Assembly (NCBI GenBank): GCA_963691705.1
Contig: OY829541.1
Location: forward strand, 37,713,661-37,777,660
Direction: 5' to 3'
DNA: 64,000 nucleotides
From: Viola odorata
Taxonomy: Eukaryota > Streptophyta > Magnoliopsida > Malpighiales > Violaceae
Part shown: one piece after another, positions 33,718-43,869 of the stretch
How positions within the stretch are numbered: the first letter of the stretch is position 1
Layout: each line of letters opens with the position of its first letter
Program-made: the position numbers and the translations under genes
Notes under the pieces: model-generated
What the model was told of the DNA's origin: nothing
The model's input: the letters and a program-made list of their open reading frames with translations, nothing else
Database searches by the model: none

Positions 33718-34505
33718 GTTTGGCGACTTCACTGGGGACTTAGGGTCGAAGCCGGAATTATTTGCCTGAGGTGTTTATTGTTGTTATTTTATTTGTTTAC
33801 TCGCTTTGATATCAATTTTTGTCTTTTCATTCGCATCACGCATAATGCCCTATTGCCGGGCCTGTTCCAAATAGGATTAGGAGGTTAGTAGTGAGGCCCT
33901 AGGGCACGTGTCCTGGGTAGTTTTCACCAACGCCAAACTCGGATTCGAACCCCTAAATGGATGAGCGCTACGAGCTTTTGATGGTTCGGTCGGCAATCAT
34001 GTATCCGTTTACTGAGGGACCACTTTTTGGTATCGTTCGGGAGCCTTTCAGCCAGTTAGAAGTAGTGGAAGTTACCCCAGCACGTGCATCATGATTGCAT
34101 GTATATGTTCCAATTTGCTTCACCATTGCTATGATATATCCCATGTATATATATTCCAATTTGTTTCATTATTTGCCATGATGTATTTTACAACTTGCTT
34201 CGTTATTTCCATTATTCTCCATTATGCGATTTTAATCCTTTCAAGGTATTAAATTCCTTCCTTATTATTGCTTTTTACCATTTACTCCTTCTGTTTTTCT
34301 GTATTAACATGCATAATGCATCGTTCACGCAAAATTTTGGGTCTAAGTTTCCGCAATGAATACATGATCAAAACCTAGGATTTTAGAAAATGATGCGATA
34401 TCATTTTTCCCTTCATAGAGATGGAGTTTAAGCTGCCTCTATAGGGACTAGATTTGAATAAAGCCTTCTTCCAAGGCACTTAGTTGCCCAACTTGGAAAT
34501 ATCAT
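33718..34505 (+). repeat. Truncated 5' internal start of the Ogre-like unit
   Basis: This equals 24756-25543 and stops abruptly at AATATCAT (34498-34505), where Tat-M gag resumes on the minus strand. A normal element would end at the 3' LTR, so this extra piece shows the tandem character of the array. Confidence 0.88.
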
Positions 34506-34789
34506 GAGAGAGGGTTATTCACACTGTCTATCACGGATCTGATGAGAGAGGGAGTAGAATAACTGGGCCCTGCCATATGAGACGCGGGGGCGCTCATCTG
34601 AGAAAATGATGTGCTCATGGTCGATCCAAAGAGAAAGTCTGTCTGTGCAGAGGAATACACGTGTGTTGCCGCGAAGATGTCGGGAGAAGTGGTAGGGAAG
34701 AGTTCCCTACGGACGTCACCGTCGCGAGAGTGTGGAGGAATGGATTCTGAATTAGAGGCATTGTTTTCAGAAGAACAGAGCTTGGCCAT
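34506..34789 (-). pseudogene. Tat-M gag, N-terminal fragment
   Basis: The minus strand gives NASNSESIPPHSRDGD … FGSTMSTSFSQMSAPASHMAGPSYSTPS, matching the Gag start of Tat-P (36725 onward). It breaks at 34505/34506 on the array. By comparison with Tat-P about 1.2 kb of gag, including the whole core, is lost between here and 20772. Confidence 0.82.
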
Positions 34790-34818
34790 TAAGGATGCTC
34801 ACTTAATTAAAGCCAAAG

Positions 34819-34837
34819 CTCTCAATGAAAGCACCAA
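34819..34837 (-). promoter_or_regulatory. Primer binding site of Tat-M
   Basis: TTGGTGCTTTCATTGAGAG on the minus strand, just inside the 5' LTR, is identical to the site in Tat-P (36641-36659). I cannot name the tRNA with certainty. Confidence 0.75.
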
Positions 34838-34839
34838 TT

Positions 34840-35345
34840 TGATAAGATTAAGACTTCTGGGAAAGCGGGACAGAGATTATGACCGTTCGGAGTTACAGTG
34901 GAGGCAGTCCGTCATACCTGCAAAGCGCCGGAGGGGGGGCCCGGCGTAGACACTCCGATGCTTAAGTTAGTATGACTGAGAAATTTGGCAGAGATTTGGG
35001 TAGTAATTTTGGTCTTACCTTTGATCTAGAAATGAGTAGTATTTATAGGCAAAAGAAAGGATGTTACCCACTAGGGTGGGTGTTATCGGGGGAAGATAAC
35101 GCCCAAGATGACATCAGCAGGCGTCAACCGGATAGGATATCACCTACGAGGTATCGCCAGTGAGATGTTGTCAAGGCTGTCTGGGATGGGAAGATGCCGC
35201 GTGGGTTCCCCCCCCGCTGATGTTGACCATCCCAGGATTCCTCGGTTAGCGCGGGAGGCTGTCGCCGGTCAAGGTTTACAGTGATCCGACCTTGACTTGG
35301 GGTGAAAAGACGAATGTACCCTTGGTGTTTCATCAATTGTTATCA
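34840..35345 (-). repeat. 5' LTR of Tat-M
   Basis: 506 bases, TGATAACAATTGATG … CTTATCA in the minus direction, related to the LTRs of Tat-P. TATAAATA is at 35040-35047 (minus). The GC hairpin motif at 34914-34958 lies 81 bases after it. Confidence 0.85.
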
Positions 35346-35582
35346 TCAACTGTTATTTAAATTCTCGCATTCATAAACTGCTTATTTATTTTTCGAGCTA
35401 TCACTAACACTCTCATTTTGTAGGTTTAAAATGATGATTAGGTTCCCTAAACCTAGAGACAAAAATTAGGGTGGCGACTTCATTGCATGTTGCGAGGCGT
35501 CCTTTTATGCCAAGCATCGTAAGGTCTCAGATTCATCGTACACTCGCGAATTTTTATTTTATCATTTTCGCGGGGTGCGACA
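35346..35582 (+). repeat. End of an older Ogre-type LTR
   Basis: TTCCCTAAACCTAGAGAC … TTAGGGTGGCGACTTCATTG … GGGGTGCGACA resembles the last 150 bases of the array's LTR (24660-24755) but is clearly diverged. It was probably the target into which Tat-M inserted. Confidence 0.55.
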
Positions 35583-36102
35583 CTTGCCATAAGAAAGGGG
35601 TTGGCCTTCCTTGCTAGGCTCGAATGAGGCTTGGATAAGGGAGTCTTACAAGCCTATCATAGCTTGGCCTGGCCGTGCGCTCAGTGAGCCTTGGGTAGAC
35701 GAAGTGGGTGTACACGTTGGCCACAAGCTTGGTGTCACGGGGCCCAGATGGCACGTGTGAGGGTGGACGGGGTCGGCCATTGCTTGTTGAGCCCGAAGCA
35801 GGTCAGGCTTGGGTAGGCGAGTGTTATGAGCCTATCTTCACTTGGCTTGGCCATGCGCTCACTACCTTGCCTGAGCTTATATCTCGGGCCTTGGCTGACG
35901 CCGAGTCATGGTCCTTTGATGAAGCCGTGGTCCAAATGAGAGTCTTGATGGGCCACTATTCTTAAGGATTAGTTTCTTCTAGCTTTAATCTCCTTGGCCA
36001 ACCATGTCATTAATCCTTAAGCTCTTTTCCTTGTGATAGGTGGTGCCTCACTTAGTGCTTGGCCTTGGTTTGCATCACCTACTAAATAAAGCATTTACCT
36101 TC
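35583..36102. other. Unassigned DNA with two diverged 70-base repeats
   Basis: 35628-35695 and 35805-35875 share AGGCTTGG-TA-G-GAGT-TTA and CTTGGCCATGCGCTCA. A plus-strand frame of 85 codons (35708-35965) has no resemblance that I recognise. The last bases before Tat-P (36098-36102, CCTTC) are its left target duplication; just before them a minus-strand EGKCFI may continue the Copia gag from 49383. Confidence 0.4.
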
Positions 36103-36638
36103 TGATAACAATTGATAAAATACCGAGCGTACATTCGTCTTTTCACCCCAAGTCAAGGCCGGACCACTGTAGACCTTGACTGGCGACAGCCACCCAGCTA
36201 CCACCCCATGCTGACCAAGGAATCCTAGGATGGTCGACATCAGCGGGGGGGACTCACGCGGCATCCGTTTCCACGCACGACATCCTCTCATCCCAGACAA
36301 CCTTGGCTACATCTCACTGGCGATACCTCATTGGCGATATCTCATCCAGTTGACGCCTGCTGACGTCATCTTGGGCGTTATCTTTCCTCGTTAACGCCTA
36401 CCCCCATAGGTAACACCCTCTCTTTTTGCCTATAAATACCACCCCTTTTAGATCAAAGGTAAGGCCAGAATTACTACCCGAATCTCTGCCAAATTACACA
36501 GCCATACTAACTTAAGCATCAGAGTGTCTACGCCGGGGCCCCCCCTCCGGCGCTTTGCAGGTACGACGGACTGCCTCCACAGCGACTCCGAACAGCCATA
36601 ATCTCTACCCTGCTTTCTCAGAAGTCCTAATCTTAACA
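36103..36638 (+). repeat. 5' LTR of Tat-P
   Basis: TATAAATA is at 36431-36438 and the GC hairpin motif at 36519-36564 (80 bases after the TATA box). The LTR end CTTAACA is followed by two bases and the primer site. Confidence 0.9.
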
Positions 36639-36640
36639 AA

Positions 36641-36659
36641 TTGGTGCTTTCATTGAGAG
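36641..36659 (+). promoter_or_regulatory. Primer binding site of Tat-P
   Basis: TTGGTGCTTTCATTGAGAG, two bases after the LTR, is the same as in Tat-M. Confidence 0.75.
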
Positions 36660-36724
36660 GTTTGGTTTTAATTAAGTGAGCATCCTTAATAGCCAAGCTC
36701 TGTTCTTCTGAAAATCGAAAGATT

Positions 36725-38468
36725 ATGGCTTCTAATTCAGAATCCATCCCTCCACACTCTCGCGATGGTGACGTCCATAGGGAACTCTTCCCTACCACTT
36801 CTCTCGACATCTTCGCGGCAACGCACGCGTATTCCTCTACACAGACGGACTTTCTCTTTGGATCGACTATGAGCGCATTATTTCCTCAGCTGAGCGCCCC
36901 CGCGTCTCATATGGCAGGGCCCAGTTATTCTACTCCCTCTCCTATGGGATCCAGTGCGAATAACCCTTTCGCGAGCTCGATTTTAGCCCTTCATGCCCAA
37001 CTGGACCACTTGACGGAATTAGCCACTAGATTCACGCCTAGTGCTTCTGGATCAGGCGCTTCATCCCAGTTTGTTTTTACTCCACCTATCATCACAGAAC
37101 GACCATTATCATCCCCATTGTGTGCGAATGTCTCTCTGACACTGCCTGCGTTGAATACGCCAGTCAGTCTTGTACAATTTGCTCATAGGACAGTAGAACC
37201 GTAAGTGCCACAGGTGCCTCTACTTCCTATTTCCCAAGGGGAACGGCAATGGCATGATGAGGACAGAGGTCGTTGGGATGGTAGGAGGGACAAAAACGAT
37301 AGAGACATCTCCTGGGGGGAGTGAAAGATCAAGCAGTAGGAGACATCGAACTCGCTCGCCAAGGAGTCGCAGCCCATCTCCAAGGCGACATCATACCAGA
37401 GACCCGCGAAATTATAGGCGTAATTTGGAGGTATCCCCACCTCGATATACACGTGAAATCCTTGATGACACTTCTGGCCACCCCTTTAGCCCACGCATAA
37501 GGCGTCACAGAGTCAGCCGACATGTGAAACTCCCTTTAGAGTCTTATGACGGCACCAAAGATCCCATTTCCCACCTTAACAAGGTGAAGGACTTTGTGCA
37601 ATTTCAGACTCACAATGATGCAGCATTGTGTCAGATATTTGTAATGACCCTATCAGGGGTTGCGCGCCTATGGTTCGAAGGTCTTCCTGGCGGATCTATT
37701 GACAGCTTCTCACAGCTAGAATCTAAATTTAGGAGTCGATTCAGTACTGTGGTCCCCATCAGGAAATCTGTTGCCGCCTTGTTTGATATACACAGAAAAC
37801 CTCAGGAATCCCTGAGGAATTTCCTCAATTATTTCGACACCGAGATGTCGCTCACGCCAAGTGTAACAGTTGAATTCATTATAGAAGCCTTAAAGCGGAG
37901 CTGTTGCTATGGAAAACTCAGAGATGCCTTAATGGTTGACCCTCCAGCAACCTTAGATGCGTTAAGACTGAAAGCCCACATCTACGCCAGGATGGAAGAG
38001 GAAGAGAATAGGGACAGAATTCGAAACATGCCGCCAGTCATGCCTCCAGTCCCTAACGCTCCCATCACTACAACTTCTGAGGATCGTTTCATCGACGATT
38101 ACACTCAACGAAAGGATCACATCCCCAAGACCTCTAATCGGAGAAAAGGCAACTCCTCAAAGGGAAAGCCTGGTGACTCCCCAACGCAGCGACAGGGAGA
38201 TCCCCCTAAGGGACGGGTTTATGACCCAGACCTTCCTTCCCTCATCCTACCCAGAGCGGAAATATTAGCGATAGCGGAACAGCGGAACCTGCCCATCCGT
38301 TATCCGGCCCCTATGAGACCGGGGGTAACCTTGGGAGGAAGGGAAAACGCCTACTGCAAATTTCATAAAGCTAAGGGACACTCTACGGAAGTGTGTAGAG
38401 AACTTAAGCTGGCAATAGAGCACCTGGTAGAAGAAGGCTACCTGGGGGAATTCGCCGTCAAAATATGA
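36725..38468 (+). pseudogene. Tat-P gag
   Basis: Gag would form the particle core. The start ATG 36725 gives MASNSESIPPHSRDGD. The Gag core lies at 37520-38010 (LESYDGTKDPISHLNKVKDF … ARLWFEGLPGGSIDSFSQLESKFRSRF), after an Arg/Ser-rich stretch (37330-37440). A Cys/His cluster (YCKFHKAKGHSTEVC) is near the end. TAA at 37202-37204 and a frameshift near 37318 break it. The frame closes at TGA 38466-38468, the same codon as in Tat-M. Confidence 0.88.
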
Positions 38469-39590
38469 GAAGAGGCCAAGAGCAACCCGACAAACAGAGT
38501 AGCTGACAATAGACCGGTGAAGACACACCCTATCTGGACGAGTCCGCACAGCTGACACCCGCGGCAGGAGACAAGCAGAAGCGATCAGACGCGTCAATCA
38601 AAAGTGAGGCGATAAGCGCCTTAGATCGCATGGTATTGTCCTTTTCTGAAGAGGATGAGAAGGGTGTGGTATATCCAAACAACGATGCGTTAGTGGTTAC
38701 ACCCATTATCGCTAGTCATGGAGTTAGAAGAACTCTCGTTGACAACGGAAGCGCGGTGAACCTATTCTCGCTGGAAGCTTACAATCTCATGAAGCGTCCT
38801 GACAACGAGCTTACGCCCTGCAAAAAACCCATAATCGGAGTAGACGGAGTCCCTATCCCAGTGACTGGAGTAACCACCTTACCGGTATACTTCAAGGAGG
38901 ATACCTACCTTATAACACCATATTGGGACGGTCTTTCCTCAACCGTTTCGGAGCGGCGATATCACAGAAACATCTGAGGATGAAATATCCTTCCTGGGAT
39001 GGTATGGTCTCAATCTGGGGTAATCACAAGTTAGCGGTTGAATGCTACGTGCTCATGACTTAGAAGAGTTTCGATAGGTACGTGTGGGTAACGGTGGATC
39101 CATATGAACAAAGCGATGAGAAACACACTCAGCCTGTGGACAAGATGATTCACATTCCAGTTAATGGGGTTGATGGGGCTAGATTCTTGGTTAGCGATAA
39201 CCTCAGCTCGGAGGAAAACCTCCAGTTAGCCCAGCTATTGAACAAATGCAAAGGAGAGTTCACATGGAAACCAGCCGACATGCCTGGTATCTCGCGAGAG
39301 GTAGCCGAGCATCGACTTAACATCAACCCCGACGCAAAGCCAGTTCAGCAGAAACGACAAGCCTTCTCTACAGAAAAAGCAATAGCTGTCGATAAAGAAG
39401 TAGCAAAGCTTCTCGACGCTGGCTTTATTCGAGAAGTACAATATCCTACCTGGTTGGCTAACCCAGTCCTGGTTCCCAAGCCTAATGGAGAGTGGCACAT
39501 GTGTATCGACTTCACTGACTTGAACGATGCCTGTCCCAAAGATTGTTACCCGCTTCCTCGGATTGATCAGTTAGTCGATTTATCTCTGTA
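38469..39590 (+). pseudogene. Tat-P protease and truncated reverse transcriptase
   Basis: After the gag TGA the frame continues EEAKSNPTNRVADNRP. About 110 bases present in Tat-M are then missing. The protease keeps VDNGSAVNLFS (38740-38760) but has lost about 60 bases after YFKEDT. Reverse transcriptase follows from 39080 (GISREVAEHRLNINPDAKPV … WHMCIDFTDLNDACPKDCYPLPRIDQLVD) and stops at the junction near 39588. The palm, RNase H, and all of integrase are gone. Confidence 0.87.
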
Positions 39591-39594
39591 CGTT

Positions 39595-40200
39595 TTACTA
39601 ACGCCAGCCCTAACCTGTGCTAACGCTCGACTAGTGAGCTTTCTTGTATTTTGCGGCTGTGTGTGTGTGTGCAGATTATGAAAAGGGGTTGCCAGGAGTG
39701 AAAAGTCATATCCTTGTGATGGTCGGTCTTGATCAGACGGCTCACTAAGTGAGGGCACACCCTGGCACACCTAATATTTAGTGTTGGGAGTGAAAAGTCC
39801 TATCCTTGTGGTAGCCACGTATGGGCCATAAGACGAGGCAAGTCCCGACGCCCCCGGGGGTGAAAAGTCCTTTCCTTTTGGTAAACCATGCTAATATAGG
39901 CGGCCTACTAAGATGAGGCACGCCCCGGTATCCTTGGGGGTGAAAAGTCCAATCCTTATACCGACCGTTCTCGTGGAGACGGCTCGTTAAGGAAAGGCAC
40001 GCCTTAGGGAAATAGTAACTCCATCTTGGAAGTGAAAATCCTATCCTTGTGACCGGGCTAATATAGACGACTCATTAAGTGAGGGCACGATTCCGGGATG
40101 CGAGGACAACGCCCGAAAGTGAAAAGTCCTAACCTTGTGACGGCCTGTCCTGATCAGACGGCTCACCAAGAGGAGGCACTTTCTGGCCGATCGTGGTAAC
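39595..40200 (+). repeat. 3' repeat region of Tat-P (about six 90-base units)
   Basis: Units carry GGAGTGAAAAGTCCTATCC-TTGTG and GACGGCTCACTAAGTGAGGGCAC. The first about 80 bases match the region after the pol stop of Tat-M (2640-2730 reversed), so the deletion in pol joined reverse transcriptase directly to this 3' region. Confidence 0.82.
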
Positions 40201-40833
40201 GTGGAAACGCGAAGAATCGTGAAATCCTAGCGAGTAACCAGATGCGGAATCCCTAGTGAAGTGAGCTGGTTGAGAAAGCGATAACGAGCGACACCAACAC
40301 CCTAAAATGGCAGCGGATTGGCTCCTACGGGTAACTAGTGTCCATTATCGCATATCTCTTACTAATAAACATTAATTGAGAGTGTGCAGGATATTTCTGA
40401 CTAACGGAGATATCAACGCTCGAGATGAAGACGAAGTTGTGCGACCCGTCAACGAGATTGACGTGAGACCAATCGCACTGATTTCTACATGATTCGAGGA
40501 ATAGGGCCTAAAGACCCTACTCGTTATCTTTTTTGATCGTGGGACTGATACTTCTTTTCTGTGGAATATCATTTTTGATGATGCCGAACAACAATTAAGA
40601 TGAACCTGGCGAAGCCTGTCAGCATAATCAGGATGATAATGGCGCGATGGCCATGCTAAGTAAAACTCGAAGAAAAAGAAGTACAGGAAAGGAAATCAAC
40701 AACAAAGGAATCCAGTATCACAGAAATACTGTTGTTTAAAGCACCAACAAAGGGTCGCAAAAGTATACAAAAAAGATGGACAAAAAGGAGGATGACGCTT
40801 AATCCTCACAAAAAGATGGCGATAATACCCTGC
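40201..40833 (+). other. Spacer after repeats in Tat-P
   Basis: There is no credible ORF. 40322-40392 (GGTAACTAGTGTCCATTATCGCA … GAGTGTGCAGGA) resembles 48298-48366, so a similar spacer lies at both ends of the antisense block. Confidence 0.5.
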
Positions 40834-43266
40834 CTATAACTGATTCCCCGAGCTCTCCCGCCCATGGTAGCCCTTTGACCTGGCTATGCGGAAGCCTTCA
40901 TCATTGAGATCAGCGGAATTCCGCAAAAAAGCGTCAGAAATGGCGTCACTTTTATAAAATTCTTCTCCATGAACCTCCACGAAACAGTCAGCCATGATGG
41001 CAGCAATCCTTTCGACATACCACTGACACTTGACTGACATCTCTTTCACAAGTGCCGCCTTCTCTTCTGCCAAGGCAGCCTCTCTTCCGCCAGAGCCGTT
41101 TTCTCTCCCTCAAGAGCGATACTCTTCAACTGTTCAGCTGACAGAGCGGTATTAGAATCGACCAACCATTGCTTCGCCTCTCTTGCCTCCTCTTTGGCCA
41201 CTTCCATGGCCCTTATGCATTCTTTTCGCTCTTCCAGCAACCTCTGCTTCTCTTCCTGCTCCTTTGGAAGTTTGTCCGCGGAAGCGGCAAGGGCAGCCGT
41301 CTTTTGCGACATGCGCTCTGTATAATGATGAAACCGGATGAGACCGGTAAAGAGATTAGAACGCAGCAAGTCAGCTTGCTCTTTATCCCCCTCAGCAGCA
41401 AAAGTGCTTTGTTCTTCGGAAGATGTTAGCATATGAGCGGCTAGGAATGAAGCAGTGATAGTAGAGTTATCACCCCCCTATGGTCGTGATTCCTGAACTA
41501 CGCAGCGTACTCAGGTCCAGTTGATGGGTACCAGGCTCGGCAGCGTTAACTCAACTTACATCGGCTAGGAGACTGGACACAACCGCTCCCTCCCCGAAGC
41601 GCTTAAGCGCTGAACCATCAGAAGGTACAAAGACCACGGTAGGAGGGGAAGGAGGCTGGTTAGTGGAGGAACCCCCTTGAAGCCCGAAAGCGTCATGGGG
41701 TTGATAGGAGGAGAAGCCTGATAAGTCGTCATTATAGCCCAAGTTGGAAGAAAAACGAGGAACCTCTGAGCCAAACGAGGGTGGAGAAGTCTCGAAAGGC
41801 CCAGGAACACCCATGTTCCCAAAAATGTTAGTGGCCTGGTTCTGGGGAGGTGGTGAAACGTCAAGAGCGGTCTGATGCTTTTCCCCGACATCAACTTGAC
41901 TCGACGATAGGCTTGTGCCTTCTCCATCAGGTCTCTGCCTCTTCCTTGATTGATTCAGCACATGCCTCAAATCCATATTGCCTGGCGGTAGCGTATGGGT
42001 GGAAGCGGCAGAAGTGTCCTATGAAGAAAAATAATCACCAGACATGAAAAATAAGAGAAAATGCAGGAAGGCATTGAAAAACAGTACAAGAGATATCGTG
42101 GAGCATTTACAGTAACCGCTTCAGCGATAGGTGCTTCTGAAGAGGCTACCACGTTCGAAGAAGGCGGGAAGGGTAGCAACGCTCCTTGTCTTCCTTCTCT
42201 TTTTTCCCTTTGTGGAAGCCTTAGAAGCGGCTGGCTGAACAGGAAGAGCAGTAACTGATATGACAGGAATATCGACAGGTATGGTCGCGGTTTCCTCGCC
42301 AACCGGAGTAGAAGATGCTTGGGGAGGAATCGAAATAGTAACAGGTGGAACAACTGAAGCGGCGGCGGTATCGACAGCCACGACCGTTCGCTCAGCCTCC
42401 CTTCTCTGTTGAAGCCTTTTCAAGTGCCTCCTAACCCTCTCAGGAATATACTTAGGATCAGTCGCTGCAAAAGCACAAGACAACGTTAGCGTTAGTATCA
42501 GTGGTGAAAATCAAGAAATGACGCGATACTCATGTTTAACGTAGGAAGGGATATCGGCCCCGTAGGCCAGAACGCGGGTGTGAACGCTGATTTCCAATTT
42601 GAGCAACTTATTAAACCAGTTTTGCTCTGTCTCGTTAAGAGCCTCCTAGTGCCAAGCACTGTCCTTGACGTCTTGGTTGAAACCAGACCGCCACCATGGG
42701 CCCGGAAGCTCAGGAGTTTCGATGACAAAAAATTGTTCTTTCCACCCATCAATGGAAGACTCTAAATGAAGGAGTTTCCAGGTGAAGTTCTTAAGGGAAT
42801 CATCGTCATAACGGGGTGATATTGCTATCACACCCCGACGGTTGTACATTCGAAACAAAGATTTGAGTAATGCAAGGGAAGGAGAGGTAATTCCCTTGTA
42901 CTTACAGAGTTCTAAAAATGCATAAACGTCGCAGTATGCATTTGGAGCTAATTGAACGGGGCTCAAATCAAGAGAAGTGAGCAACTCTTGGATAAAAGAG
43001 TCAACCGGAAACTAGAAACCGTAGCGAAACATCTGGGCATACAAGATTCTATGTTTGCCGGTCAGAACGTTGTTCAGGCGTAAAGAATCAGGGGCAACAG
43101 AAACCTTGAAGCCCTTGTGGATATTGGCACAATGATCGGTTAAATGCTTATGGAGGATGGCCGGAGAAGTAATAGTACTGGCTGTATTATCTATTTTCTC
43201 CTCATCAACCGACTTAGACCCAGAAGCACGAGTTTTACTTTTACCCATGACGGAAAAAGAAAACAA
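40834..43266 (-). pseudogene. Antisense ORF 1 of Tat-P (PF04195-like domain, linker, coiled coil)
   Basis: The probable start is ATG 43248 (MGKSKTRASG). The first domain (43180-42500) has FPVDSFIQELLTSLDLSPVQLAPNAYCDVYAFLELCKYKGI and DGWKEQFFVIE, the pattern of the plant 'putative gypsy type transposon' family. It is a diverged relative of antisense ORF 2. A basic, Pro/Val-rich linker (42464-42115) and a Pro/Ser-rich part (42018-41566) follow, each preceded by a splice-acceptor-like sequence (TTTTGCAG before 42464; TTCATAG before 42018) and with GTAAGT after 41566. The end (41432-40834) is a Glu/Lys/Ala-rich coiled coil. Breaks are TAG at 43012-43014, TAG at 42646-42648 and a one-base loss near 41083. 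It reads against the element's own genes; the function is unknown. Confidence 0.6.
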
Positions 43267-43417
43267 AAAGATGAAGAAGACAACAAAGGGTAATAAAGAA
43301 ATACCTTTCTAAGAAGGAAATTGAAGCACCCAGGAGATGAAAAACAGAAATGCAAGACGATTTGAGAGGATACAGAGAAAGCAGAGTATCGAAAGTGGAA
43401 AAAAAAATAAGTGTTGG

Positions 43418-43425
43418 GTTTTATA
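43418..43425 (-). promoter_or_regulatory. TATA-like box before antisense ORF 1
   Basis: TATAAAAC on the minus strand lies about 170 bases before the ATG at 43248. It suggests a separate antisense promoter. Confidence 0.4.
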
Positions 43426-43869
43426 ACCCTAAGAGGCCAAGTGAAATGACCGCTGAAACAATCGTTGCACACGTGACAGGCGTGAGCAATGAGTGCAACC
43501 CTAGAAAAGTGAGAAGACGCTTTGATCCTATCAAATCACGCTAGCCCTAGTGTCCTGATGAACAGACACGTGTCTCTGAACCATCCTGATCCCTCGCTCA
43601 CATTAATGAGGGGATCCTGAGCATTAAATGCTCCGAAAAGCAGAATTGCTTTATCAAAAAGAAGACAAGCATGATGACGTAACGATCGAGATAACGCGAC
43701 TCAGCGATAGCCGAGTTATCAGCTGGCAAGATAACGCCTAGAAGCAAATTAATCGTTATTCGGAGCGGAATGACAATCATTATTATGCAAGCGTTATCAA
43801 TTATTACAAGCCAAACGAAACCAATGTTTGAAGAAAAATAAAACACTCTCAGGTGTTGCCTTACGCCAA
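43426..43869. other. Spacer between antisense ORFs 2 and 1
   Basis: I see no credible ORF; several GTTATC/GATAAC words recur (for example 43690-43800), as elsewhere in the Tat noncoding parts. Any terminator for ORF 2 would lie here. Confidence 0.4.

Larger units (their letters stand above)
20770..34505 (+). mobile_element. Ogre-like LTR element array, 1.53 tandem units
   Basis: The stretch is LTR-internal-LTR, but both LTRs are flanked on both sides by internal sequence. 20770-25543 and 29732-34505 are the same 4774 bases at a constant offset of 8962, with only a few differences that I can see. 8962 is exactly one LTR (3490) plus one internal region (5472). The whole is therefore about one and a half head-to-tail units starting and ending inside the internal region. 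No 5-base target duplication flanks it. The element is non-autonomous: only scraps of gag and integrase remain in the internal region. Confidence 0.85.
1..35345 (-). mobile_element. Tat-M: nested Ty3/gypsy element of the Tat lineage, 3' end outside window
   Basis: Reading down the minus strand, the pieces are the 5' LTR (34840-35345), primer binding site (34819-34837), gag start (34506-34789), gag end (20575-20772 and 13033-13173), protease, reverse transcriptase, RNase H, a second RNase H, integrase (13029 to 8974), pol end (2732-2787), a repeat-rich 3' region (2376-2731) and antisense ORFs (1-2375). The reverse transcriptase motif CIDFTDLNDACPKDCYPLP and the second, archaeal-type RNase H are marks of the plant Tat lineage. 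Three insertions at 2793-8973, 13174-20574 and 20770-34505 interrupt it. The first two restore the coding text when removed together with one copy of their 5-base target duplications. The 3' LTR is not in the window, so its own target duplication cannot be checked. Confidence 0.88.
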
